NCBI RefSeq assembly: GCF_003074055.1
Contig: NZ_CP029043.1
Location: 2,782,501-2,846,500, forward strand
Length of the DNA stretch: 64,000 bases
DNA from: Streptomyces nigra
GTDB lineage: Bacteria; Actinomycetota; Actinomycetes; Streptomycetales; Streptomycetaceae
Direction: 5' to 3'
Part shown: positions 43,605 to 51,830 of the stretch, piece by piece
Layout of the letters: each line of letters begins with the position of its first letter
How positions within the stretch are numbered: the first letter of the stretch is position 1
Notes under the pieces: generated by a model
Databases searched by the model: none
What the model saw: only the letters and a program-made list of their open reading frames with translations
What the model was told of the DNA's origin: nothing
Position numbers and translations under genes: made by a program

Positions 43605-45026
43605 TTACGCCCCCGAGGAAGCGGTCGCGGCCTTGGCGGCCTCGCGGACGGCGCCGGCGACGGCACCGGCGACCTTGTCGTTGAAGACGCTGGGGACGAT
43701 GTAGTTCGGGTTGAGCTCGTCCTCGGTGACCACGTCGGCCAGAGCCTTCGCGGCCGCGAGCATCATGTCCGTGTTGACGGTGCGGGACTGCGCGTCCAGC
43801 AGACCGCGGAACACACCCGGGAAGACCAGCACGTTGTTGATCTGGTTGGGGAAGTCCGAGCGGCCGGTGGCCACAACTGCGGCCGTCTGACGGGCGATTG
43901 CCGGGTCGACCTCGGGGTCCGGGTTCGCGAGCGCGAACACGATCGCGCCCTCGGCCATGGCGGCCACGTCGTCGGCGTCGAGCACGTTGGGGGCCGAGAC
44001 ACCGATGAAGACGTCGGCGCCGCGCACGGCCTCCTTCAGGGTGCCGGTGAGGTTCTCCGGGTTGGTGTTGTCCGCGATCCAGCGCAGCGGGGAGTCCGCC
44101 GGGGCCTGGCGCAGGTCCTCACGGCCCGTGTGCACGACCCCGTGGATGTCGGCCACGACGGCGTTCTTCACGCCCGCGGCCAGCAGCAGTTTGAGGATGG
44201 CCGTACCGGCGGCGCCGGCGCCGGACATGACCACACGGATGTTCTCGATGGCCTTGCCCGTCACCCGAAGGGCGTTGGTCAGTGCCGCGAGGACGACGAT
44301 CGCGGTGCCGTGCTGGTCGTCGTGGAAGACCGGGATGTCCAGGGCCTCGCGCAGCCGGGCCTCGATCTCGAAGCAGCGGGGCGCGGAGATGTCCTCCAGG
44401 TTGATGCCCGCGAAGCCGGGGGCGATCGCCTTGACGATCTCGACGATCGCGTCGGTGTCCTGGGTGTCCAGGCAGATCGGCCAGGCGTCGATGCCCGCGA
44501 ACCGCTTGAACAGGGCCGCCTTGCCCTCCATGACCGGCAGCGCGGCCTTCGGGCCGATGTTGCCGAGGCCGAGGACGGCGGAGCCGTCCGTGACGACCGC
44601 GACGGAGTTGCGCTTGATGGTCAGCCGGCGGGCGTCCTCGGGGTTCTCCGCGATCGCCATGCAGACGCGGGCCACACCGGGCGTGTAGACCATGGACAGG
44701 TCGTCACGGTTGCGGATGGGATGCTTCGACGCCATCTCGATCTTGCCGCCGAGGTGCATCAGGAACGTACGGTCGGAGACCTTGCCGAGCGTGACGCCCT
44801 CGATCTGGCGCAGCTGCTCGACGATCTCGTCGGCGTGCGCGGTGGAGGTCGCGGCGATGGTGACGTCGATGCGGAGCTTCTCGTGGCCGGACGCGGTGAC
44901 GTCGAGGCCGGTCACCGAGCCTCCGTGGGACTCCACGGCCGTGGTGAGCTGGGAGACCGCTGTTCCGCTCGCGGGCACCTCCAGCCGGACCGTCATCGAG
45001 TAGGAGACGCTGGGCGCCGTTGCCAT
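43605..45026 (-). CDS. NAD-dependent malic enzyme with N-terminal ACT domain
   Basis: A 473-residue enzyme for oxidative decarboxylation of malate to pyruvate. An ACT-like regulatory domain (about 8-85; MTVRLEVPASGTAVSQLTTA) precedes the catalytic domain (SMVYTPGVARVC; VTDGSAVLGLGNIGPKAALPVMEGKAALFKRF; DTQDTDAIVEIV; FHDDQHGTAIV). A Rossmann NAD-binding domain with VVMSGAGAAGTAILKLLL follows. ATG 45026 is the start. A 16-bp palindrome and a terminator lie upstream, separating it from helD. Confidence 0.94.
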   Translation of the reverse strand: MATAPSVSYSMTVRLEVPASGTAVSQLTTAVESHGGSVTGLDVTASGHEKLRIDVTIAATSTAHADEIVEQLRQIEGVTLGKVSDRTFLMHLGGKIEMASKHPIRNRDDLSMVYTPGVARVCMAIAENPEDARRLTIKRNSVAVVTDGSAVLGLGNIGPKAALPVMEGKAALFKRFAGIDAWPICLDTQDTDAIVEIVKAIAPGFAGINLEDISAPRCFEIEARLREALDIPVFHDDQHGTAIVVLAALTNALRVTGKAIENIRVVMSGAGAAGTAILKLLLAAGVKNAVVADIHGVVHTGREDLRQAPADSPLRWIADNTNPENLTGTLKEAVRGADVFIGVSAPNVLDADDVAAMAEGAIVFALANPDPEVDPAIARQTAAVVATGRSDFPNQINNVLVFPGVFRGLLDAQSRTVNTDMMLAAAKALADVVTEDELNPNYIVPSVFNDKVAGAVAGAVREAAKAATASSGA

Positions 45027-45137
45027 GGCCGACTTCCTCTGCTTTCACCGTATAGCTGCGATCTGCCGTCCGATCGTCGCACCTACCGTCGAGTAGGAGT
45101 TAGCCGGGCTGACATTGCGAACGTATTGTTCGCCACG

Positions 45138-45153
45138 TCTTCTCATGAGAAGA
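45138..45153. promoter_or_regulatory. Perfect 16-bp palindrome upstream of the malic enzyme gene
   Basis: TCTTCTCATGAGAAGA is its own reverse complement, and is AT-rich for this genome. It is 112 bp from the malic enzyme start and abuts the helD terminator stem. It could be an operator or part of the terminator tail. Confidence 0.4.
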
Positions 45154-45184
45154 GGCCCACGTCACATCCGTGACGTGGGCCTCT
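45151..45184. terminator. Strong terminator between helD and the malic enzyme gene
   Basis: A perfect 15-bp stem, AGAGGCCCACGTCAC (45151-45165) and GTGACGTGGGCCTCT (45170-45184), with loop ATCC. On the minus strand it is followed by TCTCATGAGAAG. It would end transcripts coming from helD. Confidence 0.88.
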
Positions 45185-45195
45185 GCCCTACGTAG

Positions 45196-45286
45196 GTGAC
45201 ACCGACCCGCCATGCTCGCCTCGCGGCAAGTGGTCGCTCGTAGCGACGAAGGTTGGGCCCGGGGGCTTGGATCGAGCCGGTGTCAC
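45196..45286. ncRNA. Candidate structured RNA element in the helD 3' region
   Basis: Nine-base arms GTGACACCG (45196-45204) and CGGTGTCAC (45278-45286) enclose about 73 bases. These contain a second perfect hairpin GTCGCT-CGT-AGCGAC and the words GGTTGGGCCCGGGGGC. The strong terminator at 45151 follows on the minus strand. It could be the structured 3' UTR of helD or a small RNA ending at that terminator. I do not recognise a known family. Confidence 0.35.
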
Positions 45287-45343
45287 GTCCAGGCTAACAA
45301 ACGGATGCCGTGAGGCCATTCCCTCCGGCGGTGTTCCTTCTCA

Positions 45344-47701
45344 TCAGTCCCTGAGCAGGTCCGGGACCCCGTCGGCGTCCGGCTCGTCGCGCTCCCCCGA
45401 CACGACCGTGAGCTGCTGCGTCGCCCGGGTCAGCGCCACGTACAGCACACGCAGTCCGGCCGGTGACTCGTCGGCGATCTCCGCCGGGGAGACCACCACC
45501 GTGGCGTCGTACTCCAGGCCCTTGGCCTCCAGGCTGCCGAGCGCCACGACCCGGTCGCCGAGTCCGGCCAGCCAGCGGGCCGCCTCCTCGCGGCGCTGCA
45601 TGGCGACGACCACGCCGACCGTGCCGTCGACCTGGTCCAGCAGCCGGGCGGCCTCGGCGCGAACGGTCGTGGCCAGGGAGTCCCGGACGACCGTGAAGCG
45701 GGGCCGTACGCCGGTCGAACGCACCGCCGACGGCGAGGTGGAGCCCGGCATGGCGAGGGCGAGCACCTTCGCGGCGAGCTCGGCGATCTCGGCCGGGTTG
45801 CGGTAGTTGACGGTGAGCTGGAAGCGGCGGCGGGGCCGGCTGCCCAGGGCCTCGTCGCGGGCCTCGGCGGCCTCGTCGGGGTCGGACCAGGACGACTGCG
45901 CCGGGTCCCCGACGACCGTCCACGTGGCGTGCCGGCCGCGGCGGCCGACCATGCGCCACTGCATCGGCGTGAGGTCCTGGGCCTCGTCGACGATGACGTG
46001 CGCGTACTCGACGCGTTCGGCGGCCAGCCGCTCGGCGCGCTCGCGCTGCGACTCCTCGCGTACCGGCATCAGCTCCTCGAGGCCGGTGAGCTGGTCGAGC
46101 GGGTCCAGTTCACGTTTGCGGCGCGGGCGGGCCGGGGTGCCGAGGATCGCCTGGAGCTCGTCGAGCAGGGCGATGTCGTGCACGGACAGGCCGTCGCGGC
46201 GCAGCGAGCGGGCGACCTTGCGGATCTCGCCGGAGTTGAGGACCCGGCGGGCCCAGCGGCCGAGCCGGCGCTCGTCGGCCATCGCCGCGAGGACGGCGGC
46301 CGGGGTGAGCTCCGGCCACCAGGCGTCCAGGAAGGAGATGAAACTGTCCTCCGAGGTCACGTCCTCGTCGAAGGAGGAGCGCAGCTCGGCGGCGAGCTCG
46401 GGGTCGCTGTGCCGTTTGGCGCCGCCGGACTGCTCCCACAGGGCGTCGAGCAGCAGCTTGCGGGCGCGCGGGCGCAGCAGGTTCACGGGAGCAGTTCCGC
46501 CGAGGGCGGTGCGCCGGACACGGTCGAGGGCGTCGGCCTCCAGCTCCAGCCGGCGCCCGAAGGCGACCACGCGCAGCCGGGTCGGGGGGCCCGCGGGCAC
46601 CGGCGCGGGGTCGTCGCCGAACGCGAGCTGCCCGCCGCGGTCGGCGCCGGTGGCGCGGCTGCCCGCGCCCAGCTCCAGTGCGCCGCGCGCCGCCTTCCGC
46701 AGCACCTTGAGCATCCGGTACGAGCCCTTGGCGCGGGCGGTGGCCGGGGAGTCGTACAGCGTGGCCTCGGCGCCGTCGACCAGGGAGCCGATCGCGCGGA
46801 TGGCGACCTGGCCCTCCTCGCCGAGCGACGGGAGCACACCCTCGGTGTACGCCACGAGCAGCGGGGTCGGCGAGACGATGAGGATGCCGCCCGCGTACCG
46901 GCGCCGGTCCTGGTAGAGCAGGTAGGCGGCGCGGTGCAGGGCGACGGCGGTCTTGCCGGTGCCGGGGCCGCCCTCGACGTAGGTCACGGAGGCTGCGGGG
47001 GCGCGGATGACCATGTCCTGCTCGGCCTGGATGGACGCCACGATGTCCCGCATGGTGTGGCCGCGGGCCTGGCCGAGGGCGGCCATGAGGGCGCCGTCGC
47101 CGATGACGGGCAGCTCCTGGCCGTTCAGCGACGCCTTCAGCTCGGGGCGCATCAGGTCGTCCTCGACACCGAGGACCCTGCGGCCCTTGGAGCGGATGAC
47201 CCGGCGCCGGACGACCCGCCCGGGGTCGACCGGGGTCGAGCGGTAGAAGGGCGCGGCGGCCGGGGCCCGCCAGTCGATGACCAGCGGCGCGTAGTCCTGG
47301 TCGAGCACGCCGATCCGCCCGATGTGCAGGGTCTCGGCGATGTCGGCGGTGTTGTCGTCGCGGACCGCGCCCTCGGCGGGCTCGACCGCGGTGTAGGCGC
47401 CGTCGGGCCCCTTCTTGCCGTCCTTGCCGAGGAGCAGATCGATCCGGCCGAAGAGGAAGTCCTCGAACTCGTTGTTGAGCCGGTTGAGGTGCACTCCGGC
47501 GCGGAAGACCTGCGCGTCGCGTTCGGCGAGCGCGCCGGGTGTGCCGACCTGGCCGCGCTGAGCGGCGTCGTTCATCAGGAACTCGGCCTCGTGGATCTTC
47601 TCCTCGAGACGCCGGTACACCCGGTCGAGATGTTCCTGTTCGACGCCGATCTCTCGGTCTCGCAGGGAGTCGAGCGCACTGTCCTGCGCCTGAGCGGCCA
47701 C
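45344..47701 (-). CDS. helD: HelD-like UvrD-family ATPase (RNA polymerase recycling factor type)
   Basis: A 785-residue SF1 helicase-like protein. An N-terminal coiled-coil-type arm (EIGVEQEHLDRVYRRLEEKIHEAEFLM) and a long insertion distinguish HelD from true UvrD. Walker A is GGPGTGKTAVALHRAAYL (244-251 core); Walker B is VIVDEAQDLTPMQW. Late motifs are NYRNPAEIAELA, LEAKGLEYDATVVV and YVALTRATQQLTVV. HelD enters RNA polymerase channels and removes it from DNA; actinobacterial members can confer rifamycin tolerance. The GTG start at 47701 has GAAGGGGG about 5 bases upstream. Confidence 0.9.
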   Translation of the reverse strand: MAAQAQDSALDSLRDREIGVEQEHLDRVYRRLEEKIHEAEFLMNDAAQRGQVGTPGALAERDAQVFRAGVHLNRLNNEFEDFLFGRIDLLLGKDGKKGPDGAYTAVEPAEGAVRDDNTADIAETLHIGRIGVLDQDYAPLVIDWRAPAAAPFYRSTPVDPGRVVRRRVIRSKGRRVLGVEDDLMRPELKASLNGQELPVIGDGALMAALGQARGHTMRDIVASIQAEQDMVIRAPAASVTYVEGGPGTGKTAVALHRAAYLLYQDRRRYAGGILIVSPTPLLVAYTEGVLPSLGEEGQVAIRAIGSLVDGAEATLYDSPATARAKGSYRMLKVLRKAARGALELGAGSRATGADRGGQLAFGDDPAPVPAGPPTRLRVVAFGRRLELEADALDRVRRTALGGTAPVNLLRPRARKLLLDALWEQSGGAKRHSDPELAAELRSSFDEDVTSEDSFISFLDAWWPELTPAAVLAAMADERRLGRWARRVLNSGEIRKVARSLRRDGLSVHDIALLDELQAILGTPARPRRKRELDPLDQLTGLEELMPVREESQRERAERLAAERVEYAHVIVDEAQDLTPMQWRMVGRRGRHATWTVVGDPAQSSWSDPDEAAEARDEALGSRPRRRFQLTVNYRNPAEIAELAAKVLALAMPGSTSPSAVRSTGVRPRFTVVRDSLATTVRAEAARLLDQVDGTVGVVVAMQRREEAARWLAGLGDRVVALGSLEAKGLEYDATVVVSPAEIADESPAGLRVLYVALTRATQQLTVVSGERDEPDADGVPDLLRD

Positions 47702-47783
47702 CGGGCCCCCTTCTGACGTGCTGGGCAGCCGTCAAAGGTACGCGAAGGGGGCCGATGGCGCTACGACAGGCCCTGTGGGGTGC

Positions 47784-48626
47784 CTACACGTCGACCTGCA
47801 CGAGCTTGTTCCCGTCGAAGTCGATGATCTCGACATGGTCGATCTTGTCCGGGGACATGGCGACGCCGCCGCTGACGTAGAGCGGGTTCCTGGCCTGTTC
47901 GGTCTTCGCGTCCGGGAGGCCGTAGCCCCACTTGGGCACGGACCAGGAGGCCGCCGTCTCGCGCGAGCCGTCCTTGCTGACGAAGACCATGGAGCACTTG
48001 AGCGGGCCCTTGACGCCCTTGAGCTCCAGGCCGGTCTCGGTGCCCCAGAGCTTCTCGCTCAGGCCGACGGTCGCGGTGACGCCGGTGGTGGCGTCGGTGC
48101 CGGTGACCTTGTTCTCGATGCCGGTGAACAGCTCCTTGGCGGGGTTGGCCGCCTGCACCGTGCGGTTCCCCTCGGTGCCGCCGCCTCCACTGTCGCCGTT
48201 CGTCGCGACGGCCACGAAGGGACCGCCGACGATCAGCGCGGCCGCCGCGGCCACGAGGTAGAAGCTGCGCCGGCGCTTCTGGGCGCGGCGCTCGGCGACC
48301 TCGTCGACGAGCTTGTTCACCAGGCGCGGGCTGGGCTTGGCCGACAGCGAGTCGCCGATGTCGGGGGTGCCGGCTCCGGGCAGGTCCGCGAGGGCGGCCA
48401 GCATCGGTTCCATTCCGGCGAGTTCGTCCAGCTGCTGGGCGCACCATTCACAGGTGGCCAGGTGAGCCTCGAAAGCGGTTGCCTCGGCGTCGTCGAGAAT
48501 CCCGAGGGCGTAGGCGCCGACGGTCTCGTGTTCGCTGGGGCCCGGTCGTCCCTGCGTGGGGCTCATGGAGCCAGACATACCCGACCCGCCCATGCCGAAT
48601 CCCTGGTTTCCCCCGTATCCGCTCAT
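47784..48626 (-). CDS. rsuA: Anti-sigma factor (RsuA type, zinc-finger)
   Basis: A 280-residue membrane anti-sigma factor. The cytoplasmic N-terminus has an anti-sigma zinc finger (EHETVGAYALGILDDAEA...AHLATCEWCAQQL, HxxxCxxC). One membrane span is SFYLVAAAAALIVGGPFVAVA (about 120-140). The extracytoplasmic domain about 145-280 holds a sensor-like region (LFTGIENKVTGTDATTGV; VEIIDFDGNKLVQVDV). ATG 48626 overlaps the sigma stop by one base, so the pair is co-translated. By synteny it is RsuA, which restrains SigU. Confidence 0.9.
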   Translation of the reverse strand: MSGYGGNQGFGMGGSGMSGSMSPTQGRPGPSEHETVGAYALGILDDAEATAFEAHLATCEWCAQQLDELAGMEPMLAALADLPGAGTPDIGDSLSAKPSPRLVNKLVDEVAERRAQKRRRSFYLVAAAAALIVGGPFVAVATNGDSGGGGTEGNRTVQAANPAKELFTGIENKVTGTDATTGVTATVGLSEKLWGTETGLELKGVKGPLKCSMVFVSKDGSRETAASWSVPKWGYGLPDAKTEQARNPLYVSGGVAMSPDKIDHVEIIDFDGNKLVQVDV

Positions 48627-49201
48627 CACGCCGTCACCCCCCGCTCCTCCAGAGCCAGCTTCATCGACCGCAGGGCGTAGAAGACCCTGGAACGGACGGT
48701 TCCGCTGGGTATGCCCAGGGTCTCGGCCGCCTCATTGACCGTACGCCCCTTGAAGTACGTCTCGACGAGGACCTCCCGGTGGGCGGGGGTCAGGTCGTCG
48801 AGCGCGTCCGACAGCGTCATCAACCACAGCGCCTTGTCGATCTCGTCCTCCGCGGGGATGACCTCCAGCGGCGACGGATCGACCTCCTGCGGCCGGGCCT
48901 GCCGGCTGCGGTGGCCGTCGATGACGATGCGCCGGGCGACCGTCACCAGCCAGGGGCGTACCGATCCGGTCGCTCGATTGAGCTGTCCGGCGTTCTTCCA
49001 GGCACGGATGAGCGTCTCCTGCACGACGTCCTCTGCTCGTTGCCGATCACCGGCGACCAGACGGAGGACATACGCAAGGAGGGGTCCGGCGTGCTCTCTG
49101 TACAGCGCACGCATCAGCTCCTCATCAGGTTCCGAGGGCTGGGACATGCGATGTCGGGCCCTCGATCCACGTTCATTGGCCACGACGGAATCCTTGCGCA
49201 C
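48626..49201 (-). CDS. sigU: ECF RNA polymerase sigma factor SigU
   Basis: A 191-residue ECF sigma factor. Region 2 (ELMRALYREHAGPLLAYVLRLV; AEDVVQETLIRAWKN; VRPWLVTVARRIVIDGHRS) and region 4 (LDDLTPAHREVLVETYFKGRTVNEAAETLGIPSGTVRSRVFYALRSM) are complete. GTG 49201 is chosen: GGAGG lies 6 bases upstream. ATG 49147 (MSQPSEPDEEL) is the main alternative. In S. coelicolor SigU release disturbs development and protein secretion (from memory). RsuA is encoded immediately downstream. Confidence 0.9.
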   Translation of the reverse strand: MRKDSVVANERGSRARHRMSQPSEPDEELMRALYREHAGPLLAYVLRLVAGDRQRAEDVVQETLIRAWKNAGQLNRATGSVRPWLVTVARRIVIDGHRSRQARPQEVDPSPLEVIPAEDEIDKALWLMTLSDALDDLTPAHREVLVETYFKGRTVNEAAETLGIPSGTVRSRVFYALRSMKLALEERGVTA

Positions 49202-49466
49202 GCCCACCTCCGATGTCCGGGGGTTCCCCCAGTCGGTCGCTCGACCACCCGTACGCAGACGGCGGGTTGCGTGTTCAACGTGAGGCGACAGTTTTCTTCG
49301 GAGTGACGTGACGAGGGGGACATGGCGCCACATTCCCACCGTGCGATCTTTACATTTCCGTCACATCGGCAAGATCGTCTTCACGCTTCCCTACGGTGGC
49401 GTAGGCAAACAACGTGTAATCGAAATCACTTCGACGACCCACGAACACAAGGGACATAACGGGCGG

Positions 49467-50066
49467 TCAGCTGCGCGCGAGGGCCGCGCGGCGACGGTGC
49501 CGGGCCACTCTTTCGCGGTTTCCGCAGACCTCGCTGGAGCACCAGCGCCTCCGCCGCCCCCGGGAAGTGTCCAGGTACACAAGGGGACAATTGTCCCCCT
49601 CGCACTCCCGCAGCCCCGCCCGCGCGACGGGATCGGTGAGCAGCTCCAGGACGTCCCGCGCCAGGGCGCCGAGCAACTCCGCGCAGACGGGCGGCCGCTC
49701 CAGCCGCCGCACCAGCGAGCCGTCCACGCCGCGCACGGCCCGCGGGGCGGGGGGCGCGGCACGGGCGAGGTCGTTCACCCGCTCCAGCGCCCTGTCGTAC
49801 GACGGCCAGGACGCCGGCCCGGCCAGCGCCCCGCGCACCAACTGATCGGTGCAAGCGCGTACTTCCCGGAAGCCGGTGACCCAGGAGTCGTCGGCGTGCC
49901 CGAGCGGGGTCTGCGGGGGCACGAGCCCCGACCCGGTGATCCACGCGCACAACACCTCGACGGAGACGAACCGTTCACAAGGGTGCGCGGTCGCGAGCAG
50001 ATCCAGACTGATCCGCCCCGCGCCGAACCGCAGCTCGTACGCGGCCGTGGCCGTACCCGGTGCCAT
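49467..50066 (-). CDS. CGNR zinc-finger / ABATE domain protein
   Basis: A 199-residue putative transcription regulator. The N-terminal ABATE-type domain (RFGAGRISLDLLAT; LCAWITGSGLVPP; REVRACTDQLVRGALAG) precedes a C-terminal CGNR treble-clef zinc finger, CEGDNCPLVYLDTSRGRRRRWCSSEVCGNRERVARHR. CGNR proteins are predicted stress-responsive DNA-binding regulators in actinobacteria. The ATG start is at 50066. An inverted repeat CGATCTT...AAGATCG (49344-49377) lies between it and sigU, possibly its terminator or part of the sigU upstream region. Confidence 0.88.
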   Translation of the reverse strand: MAPGTATAAYELRFGAGRISLDLLATAHPCERFVSVEVLCAWITGSGLVPPQTPLGHADDSWVTGFREVRACTDQLVRGALAGPASWPSYDRALERVNDLARAAPPAPRAVRGVDGSLVRRLERPPVCAELLGALARDVLELLTDPVARAGLRECEGDNCPLVYLDTSRGRRRRWCSSEVCGNRERVARHRRRAALARS

Positions 50067-50204
50067 GTGCCTGTCACCGCCTAGGGGTCACCGTCTCCCG
50101 TCGGCGGGGGCCGGTGGATGCGTGAGGGGGCTGGGGAACCGTTCCCTCCCACAGTGCCCGTCACGGCGCTCCGCCGGAACCCCTCGTACCGAGGCACACC
50201 CAGG

Positions 50205-50500
50205 CATCCAGCCCGTCCGAGGGCAGCCTTTCGAGGCCGGCCGGCCACACCCAGCCAAGCCCTCCCGGCGGGACCCATCGAGGCCGGGCGGCCACATCCA
50301 GCCCGTCCGGCGGAACCTTTCGAGGCTGGGCGCGGCACATCCATCCCGTCCGGCGGGACCTTTCGAGGCTGGGCGCGGCACATCCAGCCCGTCCGGCGGA
50401 ACCCTTCGGGGCCGGGCTCGGCCACCCAGCCCGTCCGGCGTTTGAGGACGAGGCCCGTTCAGGGCCGACAGCAGGGGTTCGGGGGCGGCAGCCCCCGAGA
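50205..50500. repeat. Array of 43-bp repeats ending in a dispersed Streptomyces repeat
   Basis: Units beginning CATCCAGCCCGTCCGGCGG (or variants) start near 50205, 50248, 50295, 50338, 50381 and 50424, a spacing of 42-47 bp. The middle ones are nearly identical (CCTTTCGAGGCTGGGCGCGGCA). The last unit runs into GTCCGGCGTTTGAGGACGAGG and GGGGTTCGGGGGCGGCAGCCCCC, words I recognise as a repeat scattered through Streptomyces intergenic regions. It fills the 486-bp gap between the CGNR and uroporphyrinogen-III-synthase-like genes; no gene is present. Confidence 0.8.
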
Positions 50501-50552
50501 GACGGCCACCCCCACGCCGGGCACAGCCCAACAGGGGCTCACCCCAACCCCC

Positions 50553-51704
50553 TCACTCGCCCCCATACTTCGCGTCGGCGGCCGGATCCAGCGCCAGCCG
50601 ATACCCCCGTTTCACCACCGTCTGGATCAGCTTCGGCGCCCCCAGGGCCGTACGCAGCCGGGCCATCGCCGTCTCCACGGCGTGCTCGTCGCGCCCGGCA
50701 CCGGGCAGCGCGCGCAGCAGGTCGGCGCGGGCCACGACCCAGCCCGGCCGCCGGGCCAGCGCCCGCAGGAGGGACATCCCGGCGGGCGGCACCGGCCGCA
50801 GCTCCCCGTCGACCAGCACCGCGTGGCCGCGGATCTCGACCCGGTGCCCGGCGATGGGCAACGACCGGGCGCGGCCGGGCAGTTCCCGGCACAGCAGCTG
50901 CACCAGCGGCCCGAGCCGGAAGCGTTCGGGCTGCACGGTGTCGATGCCCCGGGCCTGCAACGGCAGGGCGGTGACCGGGCCCACGCAGGCCGGGAGGACG
51001 TCGTGGCCGAGCGCGGCCAGCAGCTCGTCGAGCAGTCCGCGTTCCTCGGCCCGCGTCAGCAGCGAGGCGGCGGCCGGAGCGCTGGTGAAGGTCACCGCGT
51101 CCAGCGAACGGCAGATCGCCGCGTCCAGCAGCCGGTCGACGGGCCCGATGTCCACCGGCGGCAGCCACCGGTACACGGGCACCCCCAGCACCTCCGCCCC
51201 GCCGGCCCGAAGGGCCTCCACGAAGCCGGGCAGCGGTTCGCCGTGCAGCTGGACGGCGATCCGGCGGCCCTCGACGCCCTCCTCCAGCAGCCGGTCCAGC
51301 ACCTCGGCCATGGACTCGCTGGACGGCGACCACTCCTCGGTCAGCCCGGCCGCCCGCACCGCGCCCTTGACCTTGGGCCCGCGCGCGAGCAGCTCCACCT
51401 CGCGCAGCCGGTTCAGCAGATCCTCGCCGAGGCCCCAGCCGTCGGCGGCCTCGATCCAGCCCCGGAAGCCGATCGCGGTCGTGGCGACCACGACGTCCGG
51501 ATGCCGCTGGATGATCTCCTTCGTCGCGGCGAGCAGTTCGCTGTCGTCGGAGAGCGGCACGATGCGCAGCGCCGGTGCGTGCACGACGGCGGCGCCGCGC
51601 CGCTGGAGCAGCGCCCCGAGCTCGTCGGCACGGCGCGCGGCGGTGACGCCCACGGTGAACCCGGCGAGGGGTCCATGGTCGGGTTGCTGCTGTTCGTCGT
51701 ACAT
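50553..51704 (-). CDS. Uroporphyrinogen-III synthase-like / winged-helix regulator fusion
   Basis: A 383-residue protein. Residues about 10-275 form a HemD-like fold (GFTVGVTAARRADELGALLQRRGA; VVVATTAIGFRGWIEAADGWGL; DAVTFTSAPAAASLLTRA; LPACVGPVTALPLQARGI). A C-terminal OmpR-type winged helix spans about 290-375 (RVEIRGHAVLVDGELRPVPPAGMSLLRALARRPGWVV; AVETAMARLRTALGAPKLIQTVVKRGYRL). The fusion suggests a tetrapyrrole- or siroheme-linked regulator, and the neighbour narK suggests nitrate/nitrite control (inference). ATG 51704 begins MYDEQQQP. Confidence 0.9.
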   Translation of the reverse strand: MYDEQQQPDHGPLAGFTVGVTAARRADELGALLQRRGAAVVHAPALRIVPLSDDSELLAATKEIIQRHPDVVVATTAIGFRGWIEAADGWGLGEDLLNRLREVELLARGPKVKGAVRAAGLTEEWSPSSESMAEVLDRLLEEGVEGRRIAVQLHGEPLPGFVEALRAGGAEVLGVPVYRWLPPVDIGPVDRLLDAAICRSLDAVTFTSAPAAASLLTRAEERGLLDELLAALGHDVLPACVGPVTALPLQARGIDTVQPERFRLGPLVQLLCRELPGRARSLPIAGHRVEIRGHAVLVDGELRPVPPAGMSLLRALARRPGWVVARADLLRALPGAGRDEHAVETAMARLRTALGAPKLIQTVVKRGYRLALDPAADAKYGGE

Positions 51705-51773
51705 AACTCTCGTTCCGCACTCGAGTCGTGGTGCCGGTGCCGGACGCCCGCACACGTGCGTCCGCATGCCGAG

Positions 51774-51803
51774 CGAGCCTGTCAACGGTGCGTGACAGGC
51801 TCG
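51774..51803 (-). terminator. Hairpin between narK and the HemD-like regulator
   Basis: Perfect 11-bp arms CGAGCCTGTCA (51774-51784) and TGACAGGCTCG (51793-51803) with an 8-base loop lie 28 bases past the narK stop. There is no T-tract. It could equally be a regulatory site for the downstream gene, whose start is 70 bases away. Confidence 0.55.
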
Positions 51804-51830
51804 GATCGGCCACGTGTCAGCGGTGTTACG

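Noticed and set aside
45196..45286. A known riboswitch or the 6C RNA
   Set aside because: I could not match conserved core positions of any class I know; only pairing arms and a terminator are supported.
50205..50447. CRISPR array
   Set aside because: The 43-bp units are contiguous and diverged, with no unique spacers, and there are no cas genes in the window.
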